DNA from: Olleya marilimosa CAM030
Lineage (GTDB): Bacteria; Bacteroidota; Bacteroidia; Flavobacteriales; Flavobacteriaceae
Length of the DNA stretch: 64,000 nt
NCBI RefSeq assembly: GCF_000518485.1
Contig: NZ_JADR01000001.1
Location: 124,001-188,000, forward strand
Direction: 5' to 3'
Position numbers and translations under genes: made by a program. The notes beneath the pieces are model-generated. The model did no database searches, was not told the origin of the DNA, and saw only the letters and a program-made list of their open reading frames with translations. How positions within the stretch are numbered: the first letter of the stretch is position 1; each line of letters begins with the position of its first letter. Positions 24,711 through 33,185 of this stretch are shown here, in pieces.

Positions 24711-25757
24711 ATGAAAAAGTTAAGCCTTGTTTTATTAGGCTTGGTTACACTGTTTGCCTGCTCTAATAGTACAGAGACTGCTAACTATGTTCCCATACCT
24801 TTACAATTAGAATTGCCAACTAATTTTCCTGAAATTGCTTATAATTTGGATAATAATCCCATAACAGACGCTGGATTTGAATTGGGTAAAAGATTATTTT
24901 ACGAAGGTAAATTATCATCTAATGGTGCAATAGCTTGTGCTTTTTGTCACGAGCAAGCTTTTGCTTTTACGCATCATGGACATAATTTAAGTCATGGTGT
25001 AAATGGAGGAATTGGATTAAGAAATGCACAACCTATCCAAAATTTAGCTTACCAAACCTCATTTATGTGGGATGGTGCAGCATCGCATTTAGATTTGCAA
25101 CCCATACTTCCTATTACTAGCGTGTTAGAAATGGGTGAAACCTTATCCAATGTTATTGTAAAATTACAACAGGATAGTTATTACCAAGCGCAATTTGCTA
25201 AAGCATTTGATGGAGGAGAAGTCAATACAGAAAACATGTTAAAAGCACTGTCACAGTTTATGTTAATGATGATTTCATCAAATTCTAAATACGATAAGTA
25301 TGTTAGACAAGAAGACAATGTTACATTAACTGCTTTAGAATTGGATGGTTTAAATACATTTCAAAATAAATGTTCAAGCTGTCATGCTTCAGATCTATTT
25401 ACAGATCAAACCTTTAGAAACAATGGGCTACCTATTAATCCACAATTAAATGATAAAGGACGTTTTAATATTTTAGAAGATCCAAACGATTTGTATAAGT
25501 TTAAAGTGCCAAGTTTACGTAATGTAGAGGTGTCTTATCCTTATATGCACGATGGACGTTTTTCGACTTTAGAAGTTGTCTTAGATTTTTATGATTCTGG
25601 AATTGTAAATAATGGTAATGTAGATCCATCACTACAAAAAGCAGATGGGACTTATGGTATCTCACTTTCAGCATATGAAAAAGAAAGCGTCATAGCTTTC
25701 TTAAAAACATTAACCGATAATCAATTTTTAGAAGATGAACGTTTTGCAGAATTTTAA
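24711..25757 (+). CDS. MbnH/MauG-like diheme cytochrome c peroxidase family lipoprotein
   Basis: A 348-residue protein with two heme-binding CXXCH motifs, CAFCH (76-80) and CSSCH (221-225), the layout of bacterial diheme cytochrome c peroxidases and MauG/MbnH. The N-terminal signal ends in LFAC (Cys17), so it is a lipoprotein. The start MKKLSLVLLG at 24711 is preferred to an in-frame ATG at 24678, which would put a polar extension before the signal peptide. MbnH modifies MbnP tryptophans; simple peroxidase activity is the alternative. It overlaps the following gene by 23 bp. Confidence 0.88.
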   Translation: MKKLSLVLLGLVTLFACSNSTETANYVPIPLQLELPTNFPEIAYNLDNNPITDAGFELGKRLFYEGKLSSNGAIACAFCHEQAFAFTHHGHNLSHGVNGGIGLRNAQPIQNLAYQTSFMWDGAASHLDLQPILPITSVLEMGETLSNVIVKLQQDSYYQAQFAKAFDGGEVNTENMLKALSQFMLMMISSNSKYDKYVRQEDNVTLTALELDGLNTFQNKCSSCHASDLFTDQTFRNNGLPINPQLNDKGRFNILEDPNDLYKFKVPSLRNVEVSYPYMHDGRFSTLEVVLDFYDSGIVNNGNVDPSLQKADGTYGISLSAYEKESVIAFLKTLTDNQFLEDERFAEF

Positions 25758-26721
25758 ATATTTAATACTAGGAATCATTTTATTTAGTCTCGCTAAAGCA
25801 GAAGCTCATAACCCTGTAAACCCATGTAATAGGCATGAACCATTTCAAGTACTATGTGATTTATGTGGTTGTTCTACTAGTAGCGGAAGTTTTGGCTTTG
25901 GGACATTAAGTAACGCTAATTTTGTAGGTGTAAGATATATCTATCAAAATTTTGAATCTAAAAATGGGATTTTTGAAAACTCTCCAATAAGTAAAGAAAC
26001 CTTTAATACTATACAATTATGGGCTCAAATACCTATTAATGATTCTTTTTACGTTACTACAAGTTTGCCATATCAAGATTTGACAAGAGATTTTAATAAC
26101 GTCAAAGAAAACCTAAACGGGTTAGGAGATGCTAGTGTAATTGGATGGTATAAACACGTGTTTTATAAAAAGAAAGATGAAAGCGTTGTAGATTTTAACC
26201 CTAATAAAGAACCATCAGGACATAGTCTGCAGTTTGGTTTAGGTGTTAAATTACCTACTGGTCAGTTTGAACAAAGATTAGCAGATAATATTAATCCAGG
26301 ATTTCAAGTTGGGACAGGAAGTATAGATGGAGTTTTCTCATTAGGTTATAATTACGGAAGTGACAAATTTGGAGTCAATACGCTACTTAGTTATTATTTA
26401 AAAGGCGAAAATAAAAATGACTACCAATTTGGAGATCAATTTAGTTATGCAGTAAACTTTTTTACTGCAATTCCGCGTCAAAAAATGAATATCATGCCTT
26501 TTGTTGGACTTTCAGGAGATGTATATGATTCCATTACGCAATACGACGAAACGTTAAGAGATACGGATGGAAATATTGTTAATTTTAGTTTTGGATCCGA
26601 GTTGGCTATTGAAAAATTTATTTTTGGAGCTAGCTACACATTACCTGTTAGCCAAAGTTTATTTGGAGATAATGTGCAGTCTAAACAGCGACTATCTGTT
26701 TATATAAATTTTGCACTTTAA
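25735..26721 (+). CDS. Outer-membrane beta-barrel transporter-like protein
   Basis: A 328-residue exported protein: signal peptide (1-23), then a conserved cysteine patch FQVLCDLCGCSTSSGS (about 37-52), then alternating beta strands ending in an aromatic-terminated strand (LSVYINFAL). This is the pattern of outer-membrane channels often found with MbnP/MbnH-like genes in Bacteroidota. The Cys patch near the mature N-terminus could bind copper. The start lies 23 bp inside the previous gene. Family naming is by layout and neighbours, not by a fully recognised domain. Confidence 0.72.
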   Translation: MNVLQNFKYLILGIILFSLAKAEAHNPVNPCNRHEPFQVLCDLCGCSTSSGSFGFGTLSNANFVGVRYIYQNFESKNGIFENSPISKETFNTIQLWAQIPINDSFYVTTSLPYQDLTRDFNNVKENLNGLGDASVIGWYKHVFYKKKDESVVDFNPNKEPSGHSLQFGLGVKLPTGQFEQRLADNINPGFQVGTGSIDGVFSLGYNYGSDKFGVNTLLSYYLKGENKNDYQFGDQFSYAVNFFTAIPRQKMNIMPFVGLSGDVYDSITQYDETLRDTDGNIVNFSFGSELAIEKFIFGASYTLPVSQSLFGDNVQSKQRLSVYINFAL

Positions 26722-26723
26722 TA

Positions 26724-26753
26724 AAAAAAAGCGACCAACTGGTCGCTTTTTTT
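26724..26753 (+). terminator. Bidirectional terminator after the copper-type cassette
   Basis: GCGACCAACTGGTCGC is flanked by A and T runs and is shared with the convergent oxyR gene. It differs from the terminator at 23301-23327 by a single base in the core palindrome. Confidence 0.9.
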
Positions 26754-26761
26754 ATACTTTT

Positions 26762-27700
26762 TTATTTATGTATAGGACTAATTATTTGTACATTTTGAAA
26801 AGCAATAGCACCTCTAACAATACCAGAAATTACGTCTTGCATAGCTTCAATAATTTGCATTTTAAGTTCGCTTTTATGATATATTAAACTTACCTCTCTT
26901 GCAGGTGAAGGTTCTGTAAAATAATGCAGATTTTCTTTAGCTTTTTCATTCAAATCTAAGGTGTGTAAATATGGCATTAGTGTCATGCCTAATCCTTCAT
27001 TAGATAGTTTTACTAAAGTTTCAATACTACCACTTTCTAATTGAAACTTGTCATCATTATGGTTTTTAAAAGCCTTACATAAATTAATAACACCATCTCT
27101 AAAACAATGACCATCTTCTAATAAAAGCATGTCATCAATTTCTAGGTCAGAGGTTTCTAATTTTTTCTTGTTTTTTAACCTGTGATTTTGTGGTACGTAA
27201 GCAACAAATGGTTCAAAATATAGGACGCGTTCTTTAATATTTTCGTTTTCTAAAGGTGTTGCAGCAATAGCAGCATCTAAATGTCCATCGTTAATTCTAG
27301 ATATTATTTCTTCTGTAGTTAACTCTTCAATTTTAAGTTTGACCTTAGGATATTTTTTAACAAAATTGGTTAAAAACATTGGTAATAATGTAGGCATAAC
27401 GGTTGGAATTATACCAATCTTAAATTCGCCACCTATATAACCTTTCTCTTGATCTACAATATCTTGGATTCTATAAGATTCGTTAACTATATTTCTGGCT
27501 TGTGTTACTATTTTTTTTCCAACTTCAGTTAACTCTATTGGTTTTTTACTTCTGTCAAATATTAAAATATCTAATTGGTCTTCTAATTTTTGAATTTGCA
27601 TACTTAGCGTAGGCTGTGTTACAAAACATTTTTGAGCTGCTTTAGTAAAATTTTGATTTTCAGCTACAGCTAATACATAAGATAATTGGGTAATTGTCAT
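26762..27700 (-). CDS. oxyR: Hydrogen-peroxide sensing LysR regulator OxyR
   Basis: A 312-residue LysR-type regulator with an N-terminal winged helix-turn-helix (FTKAAQKCFVTQPTLSMQIQ, 18-37) and a substrate-binding-like sensor domain. The sensor has LLLEDGHCFRDGVINLCKAF with Cys199 and Cys208, at the same numbers as the redox switch of E. coli OxyR, and the RDG signature. In flavobacteria it regulates dps and peroxide defence. It is divergent from dps with a short shared control region (27701-27804). Confidence 0.93.
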   Translation of the reverse strand: MTITQLSYVLAVAENQNFTKAAQKCFVTQPTLSMQIQKLEDQLDILIFDRSKKPIELTEVGKKIVTQARNIVNESYRIQDIVDQEKGYIGGEFKIGIIPTVMPTLLPMFLTNFVKKYPKVKLKIEELTTEEIISRINDGHLDAAIAATPLENENIKERVLYFEPFVAYVPQNHRLKNKKKLETSDLEIDDMLLLEDGHCFRDGVINLCKAFKNHNDDKFQLESGSIETLVKLSNEGLGMTLMPYLHTLDLNEKAKENLHYFTEPSPAREVSLIYHKSELKMQIIEAMQDVISGIVRGAIAFQNVQIISPIHK

Positions 27701-27772
27701 TGATATAGTTTAAGACTATAAAAATATAAAATCTATCAATAAAATTTATACATTATCTGAATTATTTAGCCG

Positions 27773-27780
27773 TAAATTTG
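27773..27780 (+). promoter_or_regulatory. -7 box of dps
   Basis: TAAATTTG matches TAnnTTTG, 25 bp before the chosen ATG. It overlaps an in-frame TTG at 27778, which argues against that TTG being the start. OxyR-binding sites are expected between 27701 and 27772. Confidence 0.6.
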
Positions 27781-27804
27781 AGTAAACAAATAAATATTAC
27801 AATA

Positions 27805-28284
27805 ATGAGTTATAATAGCCTAGGATTAGATACAAAAAAAACTAAAGAATTAGCAGATCAATTAAACCAGTTACTAGCTAATTTTCAGATATATTATCAA
27901 AACTTAAGAGGTATACATTGGAATATTAGAGGTAAAAACTTTTTTGATTTACATGTAAAATTTGAAGAATTGTATACAGATGCAAACATGAAAGTTGATT
28001 TAATTGCAGAGCGTGTTTTAACGTTAGGAGAAACGCCTTTACATACATTTGAAGACTATGTTAAATTAGCTAAAGTGCCAGTAGGACACAATGTCTCAAA
28101 AGATGAAAATGCAGTAGCATTAATTGTAACATCTCTAACCGAGTTATTGCAATTAGAGCGTGAAATTTTAAATGCAGCAGGAGATGCTAATGATGAAGGG
28201 ACCAACTCAATGATGAGTGATTTTATATCTGAACAAGAAAAAACGGTTTGGATGATGAATGCTTGGTTAGGTAAAAGCTTATAA
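27805..28284 (+). CDS. dps: Dps family DNA-protecting ferritin-like protein
   Basis: A 159-residue ferritin-like protein that oxidises and stores iron with peroxide and binds DNA in starved or stressed cells. Ferroxidase-site residues are present in the usual spots: LRGIHWNIRG (about 34-43) and FDLHVKFEELYTDANMKVD (about 47-65). The start at 27805 is used because an upstream TTG lies in the -7 box. It faces oxyR divergently, as in many Bacteroidota. Confidence 0.95.
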   Translation: MSYNSLGLDTKKTKELADQLNQLLANFQIYYQNLRGIHWNIRGKNFFDLHVKFEELYTDANMKVDLIAERVLTLGETPLHTFEDYVKLAKVPVGHNVSKDENAVALIVTSLTELLQLEREILNAAGDANDEGTNSMMSDFISEQEKTVWMMNAWLGKSL

Positions 28285-28303
28285 AAGCACACTTAAACAA
28301 AAT

Positions 28304-28337
28304 AAAAAAAGAGTGACTATGGTTGCTCTTTTTTTTT
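28304..28337 (+). terminator. Terminator after dps
   Basis: GAGTGAC-TATG-GTTGCTC with two wobble pairs, A run before and nine or more T after. Confidence 0.75.
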
Positions 28338-28397
28338 GCTATATAGTTTTTGTAGGTTTGTTTTTATAAGTTTAGCCAGTATAAACTAATTAAAATA

Positions 28398-29054
28398 ATG
28401 AAAACACCAAAAACACCTTGGCCAACCAAAGCTGCTATGCAACAGGTTTATAAAATGAACCTTTGGGGAAGTAATGCGTCAGAGTTTTATTCAGGTGAAG
28501 GCTCTCATAATCCAGAGTTAGTTAATCCTTATATTGAGGCTATAGTGTCTTTTTTAAAAACACTTAATACACCAATCAGTGTATGTGATTTAGGTTGTGG
28601 CGATTTTAATATTGGAAGTAAATTATTTAAGTATACTAGTAAATATTTTGCAATAGATATCGTACCAGAGTTAATTGATCATAATAAAAGCAATTTTAAA
28701 GCAAATAATCTGTCTTTTAGTAGTTTAGATATAGCTAAAGACGATTTGCCAACTGCAGATTGTGCCTTAATTAGGCAAGTTTTACAGCATTTATCCAATG
28801 CAGAAGTCCAAAATATATTAAATAAGTTACAGACTTATAAATATGTTATTATTACAGAGCATATTCCGTTATTTGATTTTATACCTAATTTAGATATAAT
28901 TTCGGGACAAGGAATTAGACTTAAAAAGCAAAGCGGTTTGGATGTTTTAAAAGCACCTTTTAATTTTAAGGTTACATCTCAAGAGGAGCTTTTAACTATT
29001 AATCTAAAGGATGGTAAAGGTAAAATTGTGACAACTAAGTATACACTATATTAA
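28398..29054 (+). CDS. Class I SAM-dependent methyltransferase
   Basis: A 218-residue methyltransferase with motif I SVCDLGCGDFNIGSK (about 60-74), the acidic residue after strand 2 (AIDIVPELIDHN, about 82-93) and motif post-I/II around SFSSLDIAKDDLP. The substrate is not determined. The N-terminal MKTPKTPWPTKAAMQQVYKM is soluble. It is isolated between dps and the convergent BLUF gene. Confidence 0.82.
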   Translation: MKTPKTPWPTKAAMQQVYKMNLWGSNASEFYSGEGSHNPELVNPYIEAIVSFLKTLNTPISVCDLGCGDFNIGSKLFKYTSKYFAIDIVPELIDHNKSNFKANNLSFSSLDIAKDDLPTADCALIRQVLQHLSNAEVQNILNKLQTYKYVIITEHIPLFDFIPNLDIISGQGIRLKKQSGLDVLKAPFNFKVTSQEELLTINLKDGKGKIVTTKYTLY

Positions 29055-29080
29055 ACTATTATTTAAAAATAGAGTCAAGT

Positions 29081-29500
29081 TTACATAGCAATGTTTTCTA
29101 ATAATATGTCTGCAACTTGTGGAAGTCTATTAATTAAATCTTCTAAAACCTTAGGATCGCTTAAATCGGTTCTTATGCCTGGAATTAAGCTTAATGAAGG
29201 ATCATCAAAATCTGCACAACCCATACTCCAAATGCCAAAAAGTCTAGTCTCTACTGTTTGATCATTAATTATTTTGATTTTACTGTGTCTTATATCGCGA
29301 CGTAAACGCTGTAAAAGGTCATCAATAATATCATGATCACCTTCAATAACCTGAACAAATAAACCGTCCTTGTGCATTAGTACACCTGTAATATTATCTA
29401 TGGTGTTAAATGCACGTGCATCATGTAGTAGATCTAATAACTCACGTTTATTAAAATGTTGTGTGGCTTGACTAGAGTAAATTATTCGACGACAGGTCAT
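29081..29500 (-). CDS. BLUF-domain blue-light sensor
   Basis: A single-domain 139-residue BLUF photoreceptor binding FAD. Key residues are present: Tyr8 (RRIIYSS), Asn32 (ARAFN), Gln50 (GLFVQVIEGD) and Trp91/Met93 (GIWSMG), which form the flavin hydrogen-bond network and photocycle. The start MTCRRIIYSS at 29500 is preferred to an ATG at 29554, whose 18 extra residues are unlike the domain. There is no output domain, so it must signal by protein contact. No partner gene is obvious next to it: the methyltransferase on one side, the DUF2141 gene on the other. Confidence 0.9.
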   Translation of the reverse strand: MTCRRIIYSSQATQHFNKRELLDLLHDARAFNTIDNITGVLMHKDGLFVQVIEGDHDIIDDLLQRLRRDIRHSKIKIINDQTVETRLFGIWSMGCADFDDPSLSLIPGIRTDLSDPKVLEDLINRLPQVADILLENIAM

Positions 29501-29632
29501 ATGTTTATTATAAAGTAGGTTATTAATAGTATTGGTTATCACTAAGTTAATCAAAAAAAATAATGTTGAAAAAAAATAAAACTAAAAAAAGCCACTTATA
29601 GTGGCTTAAATAATGTTTGTTTGGTGATTGTA

Positions 29633-30100
29633 TTAAAAGCGTATATCTAAATTTAAATTTTCAGCGTCGATATTAAATTTAGCTTCTCCAAAGTTAGGAG
29701 GACCATAACTTAAAGGATTATTAGACATTCCATAACTTTCTTTTGGCATTCCATTTTCAAAATCCATTCGGTTATTCTTATTTTCATCATGTAAAACCAT
29801 AACAGCATATGTACCAGGTTTTATATTTTTAAAAGTAACAGTAACTGTATTGTTTTTTATCTCACTATTAATATTCTGAATACCTTGACCTTTCATCCAA
29901 GTTTCACCATTATGTAAAGAAAACATAATTTGTCCAATATTATTTTTAATATTTTTTACTGTAACTGTTATTGTTTGACCTTCTATTGTTGTTACCTCTA
30001 AATCTGATTGTGCTACTGAAAACGAGATGCTTAATATAAAAACTATTAAACTAGTTATAAAAGTTAAGTACTGTTTTTTAGATGTTTTTAAAGTCTTCAT
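29633..30100 (-). CDS. DUF2141 secreted protein
   Basis: A 155-residue exported protein: signal peptide through residue 30, then a beta-sandwich of the DUF2141 family with the conserved HDENKNNRMDFENGMPKESYG segment split around 112-133 and PPNFGEAKFNI near the end. Family members are periplasmic or outer-membrane-associated, role unknown. It stands alone next to the OmpA gene, separated by about 100 bp. Confidence 0.88.
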   Translation of the reverse strand: MKTLKTSKKQYLTFITSLIVFILSISFSVAQSDLEVTTIEGQTITVTVKNIKNNIGQIMFSLHNGETWMKGQGIQNINSEIKNNTVTVTFKNIKPGTYAVMVLHDENKNNRMDFENGMPKESYGMSNNPLSYGPPNFGEAKFNIDAENLNLDIRF

Positions 30101-30203
30101 AATATGTTGTTTTAATTGGTTAACACTTCAAATTTGCAACAAAGACAACTATTAGACTAAAAAATCGTACTCAACTGTTATTTTTTATAGTTCAGTTGTA
30201 GTA

Positions 30204-31451
30204 TTAAATCATTGGTATGATTTCTACGCGTCTATTTTTATGTCTACCTGCTTCAGTATTTGAAGAGTCCACAGGAAATTCTTCACCAAAACCTCGTGTT
30301 ATAAGTTTGGTTGAATCTATTCCTTTCGCAACTAAATAATCTCTTACTGCATTAGCTCTAGCTATTGATAATTTTAAGTTAGTTTCAGCAGAGGACGTAT
30401 TATCTGTATGTCCAGATATTTCGTAAGTTTTTATGTCAGATTTTTTGATGTAAGAAGCTACATTATCTAGTGTTTTTTTGCTTTCGGCTGTAATTTCTGA
30501 TTTACTTAATTCAAAATAAATTAAAACAGCTTTTGGTTTAGAAGGTTGAATTTTTTCATTATTATTGGCTACAGGTGGACAACCATTATTATTGTTTAAT
30601 CCTTTAACAGAAGGACATTTATCAAATTTATCTGGTACACCATCATTATCTGTATCTGGTAAAGGACAACCGTTATTAGTTTTATCTCCAGCAAAATTTG
30701 GACATTTATCATATGGGTCTGCTACACCATCATTATCAGCGTCTGGACAACCATTTAACGTTCCAGCGATATCTGGACAATTATCTTCTTGATCCATAAT
30801 GCCATCTTTATCAGTGTCAGGACAACCACCATAAATGGCTAAACCAAATACATTTGGACAATTATCTTCTTTATTAATAATACCATCGTTGTCGTTATCT
30901 GTTCCACCAAATTTAAAAATTAGACCAACAGAGTGTTGGAAGTGGCTTATCCCATAATCATCCAATGCATGTTTATAGATGGATTGACCAGTTAAACCAA
31001 AATTATAAGTTATCCAAACATTTAATCCAACGCCTGCATTTGCTGTAAGTGATTTACCTAGCGTATCTACCCATGTTAATCCACCTCCTACAGCTACATA
31101 AGGGTTAACATTAAAATTATTTATAAGGTTGTATTTGACTAGACCATCTAAGGCTATTAATGAAAACTTTTTGTCAACATCAATGTAATTTTGTTTAATT
31201 CCTGTTAATGTTACAGATCCCTCTAAAGATAAATTGCCTGTTAAGTGTCTAGAAAGTGCTCCTTTAAAGCCAGCAACTTCCCAATTCCAAGTTTTAAAAC
31301 GTCCTAAATTATTTGGTGCTTTTAGTACAGGATTATTAATTGCATTGGTGCTTAGGCTAGCTGTCCATGGAGAATACACATCTTGCGCTTGTAAGTTTTG
31401 AGATACAGCTAGTAGTAGGACAACAGTTAGTAGTAAAACTAATCGTTTCAT
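30204..31451 (-). CDS. OmpA-family protein with thrombospondin type 3 repeats
   Basis: A 415-residue envelope protein: signal peptide (MKRLVLLLTVVLLLA), an N-terminal eight-stranded barrel (about 25-195), a series of calcium-binding TSP3 repeats (about 198-300; DNDNDGIINKEDNCPN and variants), and a C-terminal OmpA peptidoglycan-binding domain with YEISGHTDNTSSAETNLKLS split at about 345-365 and GFGEEFPVDS. The internal start at 31451 gives a proper signal peptide and is preferred over 31484. It is a typical Bacteroidota outer-membrane anchor. Confidence 0.92.
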   Translation of the reverse strand: MKRLVLLLTVVLLLAVSQNLQAQDVYSPWTASLSTNAINNPVLKAPNNLGRFKTWNWEVAGFKGALSRHLTGNLSLEGSVTLTGIKQNYIDVDKKFSLIALDGLVKYNLINNFNVNPYVAVGGGLTWVDTLGKSLTANAGVGLNVWITYNFGLTGQSIYKHALDDYGISHFQHSVGLIFKFGGTDNDNDGIINKEDNCPNVFGLAIYGGCPDTDKDGIMDQEDNCPDIAGTLNGCPDADNDGVADPYDKCPNFAGDKTNNGCPLPDTDNDGVPDKFDKCPSVKGLNNNNGCPPVANNNEKIQPSKPKAVLIYFELSKSEITAESKKTLDNVASYIKKSDIKTYEISGHTDNTSSAETNLKLSIARANAVRDYLVAKGIDSTKLITRGFGEEFPVDSSNTEAGRHKNRRVEIIPMI

Positions 31452-31624
31452 TTTTTTTAGAATATTGGTTAATAGCAAGACCAATATAGTTTAAATAATA
31501 ATAATATTAAAACTATTAGGATTAACGGTTGGCTTAGACAGATTAAGTATAATAAGGACTCTAACGTTTGTAATGGATGTTAATAATTGTTAAGTTTAAG
31601 CTCTTAGGTTAATTTTATAAAAAC

Positions 31625-31632
31625 TAATTTTG
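31625..31632 (+). promoter_or_regulatory. -7 box of the TRIC-channel gene
   Basis: TAATTTTG matches TAnnTTTG, 16 bp before the ATG at 31648. It overlaps an in-frame TTG, which is therefore not used as start. Confidence 0.55.
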
Positions 31633-31647
31633 CTTTTTAAATTGACT

Positions 31648-32250
31648 ATGTTTTACATTATAGATATTTTAGGAACAATTGCTTTTGCAATTTCAGGTGT
31701 ACTTGTCGCACTTAATAAACGGATGGATGCTTTTGGTATTTTAATTATTGCCTTTGTTACTGCTGTTGGAGGAGGTACCTTAAGAGATATTTTAATAGGC
31801 GAAACACCTGTTAGCTGGATGAAAGATATGACCTTTATTTATGTTGTTATAGCGTCTACCATATTTGCTGTTGTATTTAGATCTAAAATTGATTATTTAC
31901 GCAAATCTTTGTTTTTATTTGATACAATTGGTATTGGATTGTATACAGTTGTTGGAGTTGAAAAAGGAATTTCGGCTGGATTACATCCTATTATATGTAT
32001 TTTTTTAGGAACAATGAGTGCCTGTTTTGGAGGTGTAATTAGAGATATTTTATGTAATGAAATCCCTGTGATTTTTAGAAAAGAAGTTTATGCAACAGCG
32101 TGTATATTAGGAGGTGCAACCTACTTTTTAGTTATTAAATTACCAATAGCATCAAATTTTGTATTTGTAATTGCAGGAGCAGTAGTTATAACTGTAAGAT
32201 TAATCGCTGTAAAATTTAAAATTAGTTTACCTAGTTTATATAAAGACTAA
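31648..32250 (+). CDS. TRIC-type (UPF0126) cation channel protein
   Basis: A 200-residue membrane protein with about seven helices in two repeats. It has the signatures TAVGGGTLRDILIGE (about 42-56) and SACFGGVIRDILCNEIPVIF (about 127-146), the glycine-rich GGG..RD loops of the bacterial trimeric intracellular cation channel family. It probably conducts K+ or related monovalent ions. The start at 31648 is chosen from the -7 box position. Its stop overlaps the convergent SMR gene by 4 bp. Confidence 0.9.
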   Translation: MFYIIDILGTIAFAISGVLVALNKRMDAFGILIIAFVTAVGGGTLRDILIGETPVSWMKDMTFIYVVIASTIFAVVFRSKIDYLRKSLFLFDTIGIGLYTVVGVEKGISAGLHPIICIFLGTMSACFGGVIRDILCNEIPVIFRKEVYATACILGGATYFLVIKLPIASNFVFVIAGAVVITVRLIAVKFKISLPSLYKD

Positions 32251-32573
32251 TTAGCGACTACTTTTAATCCTACAATAGATATTATTAAAGTGGAAATAAA
32301 AAATAATCTCCAAAAAGTTGCAGGCTCATCAAAAACTACGATACCTAAAATGACGGTTCCAACAGCTCCAATACCAGTCCATACAGCATAGGCTGTCCCA
32401 ATAGGTAGTTGTTTGGTAGCTTTTAAAAGTAATAACATACTTATAGCTAGACAGATTATAAATCCAATATACCAATAAGTAGCTATAGTTCCACTGGACT
32501 CTTTTGCTTTACCAAGACAGGCTGCAAAAGCTACTTCAAATAATCCAGCTATGATTAAAATAATCCAATTCAT
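32247..32573 (-). CDS. Small multidrug resistance (SMR) family exporter
   Basis: A 108-residue four-helix dual-topology exporter. The essential Glu13 in AGLFEVAFAACL, the LPIGTAYAVWTGIGAVGTV segment (about 55-73) and the terminal GLKVVAN are typical. N-terminal MNWIILIIAGLFE is close to the SugE/Gdx branch (guanidinium exporters), but assignment between Gdx and drug-exporting EmrE types is uncertain from sequence alone. No guanidine riboswitch is seen upstream. It is convergent with the TRIC gene. Confidence 0.9.
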   Translation of the reverse strand: MNWIILIIAGLFEVAFAACLGKAKESSGTIATYWYIGFIICLAISMLLLLKATKQLPIGTAYAVWTGIGAVGTVILGIVVFDEPATFWRLFFISTLIISIVGLKVVAN

Positions 32574-32759
32574 GTATTAAGCAGAGTTGTTATAAAAGCA
32601 CTATAACTTTTAATCAAAAATAAAGTATTTATATAGATTTTGTATGACAAAGGATGGCTGAATAAGGATAAATAGTCATTGCATAACAAAGTATCAATTC
32701 TGTCTTAATATTTTATCCATTTTACGACCTTTAGCTAGTTCATCGACTAATTTATCCAA

Positions 32760-33059
32760 TTATCTTACTTGTTGGGTTAAAGGAAACATAATATCTTCAA
32801 TGCGATAACCGCAAATAACACCTTTAATAAATTTAGCATTTGGGTTAAGTGTTGCCTCTTCAAAAAAGGTTTTAAATGACACTTTTTTATCAATTAAGGT
32901 TTCTAATTTGAAAGCGTTGTAACCTGTCAACCATTCTATTACTTGGTGTAACTCAGTTATTGTACGTCCTTTTTTTTCCACTTTAGTTACATAATGAGGA
33001 TATACAGATGCGAAGGTCATTTTAGCAATTCTCTCATTTTGTTCTGGTGTAACGATCAT
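32760..33059 (-). CDS. DUF2200 protein, truncated by an in-frame stop
   Basis: A 99-residue protein with clear DUF2200 sequence: RIAKMTFASVYPHYVTKVEK, IEWLTGYNAFKLETLI and FIKGVICGYRIEDIMFPL. The family usually ends after a conserved VRYLDKLVDELAKG segment. Here the codon after Gln-Val-Arg is TAA (32762-32760), yet the frame continues as LDKLVDELAKGRKMDKILRQN to a TGA at 32696-32694. A Tyr codon has thus mutated to a stop and 22 residues are lost. The shortened protein may still fold. The function of the family is unknown. Confidence 0.85.
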   Translation of the reverse strand: MIVTPEQNERIAKMTFASVYPHYVTKVEKKGRTITELHQVIEWLTGYNAFKLETLIDKKVSFKTFFEEATLNPNAKFIKGVICGYRIEDIMFPLTQQVR

Positions 33060-33185
33060 AATTTTAATTGTTATTAGTTTTTAATATAAACTTATAAAAG
33101 AAAATAACCCTAAGTACAATTTCAAAAAATTATAAATAGGGTTGTAATATTAGTATAATATCAATTTTTATTGGAACTTAAAATA

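Noticed and set aside
27778-27804. TTG start giving Dps nine more residues
   Set aside because: The TTG is part of the TAnnTTTG -7 box, so it cannot lie within the mRNA leader.
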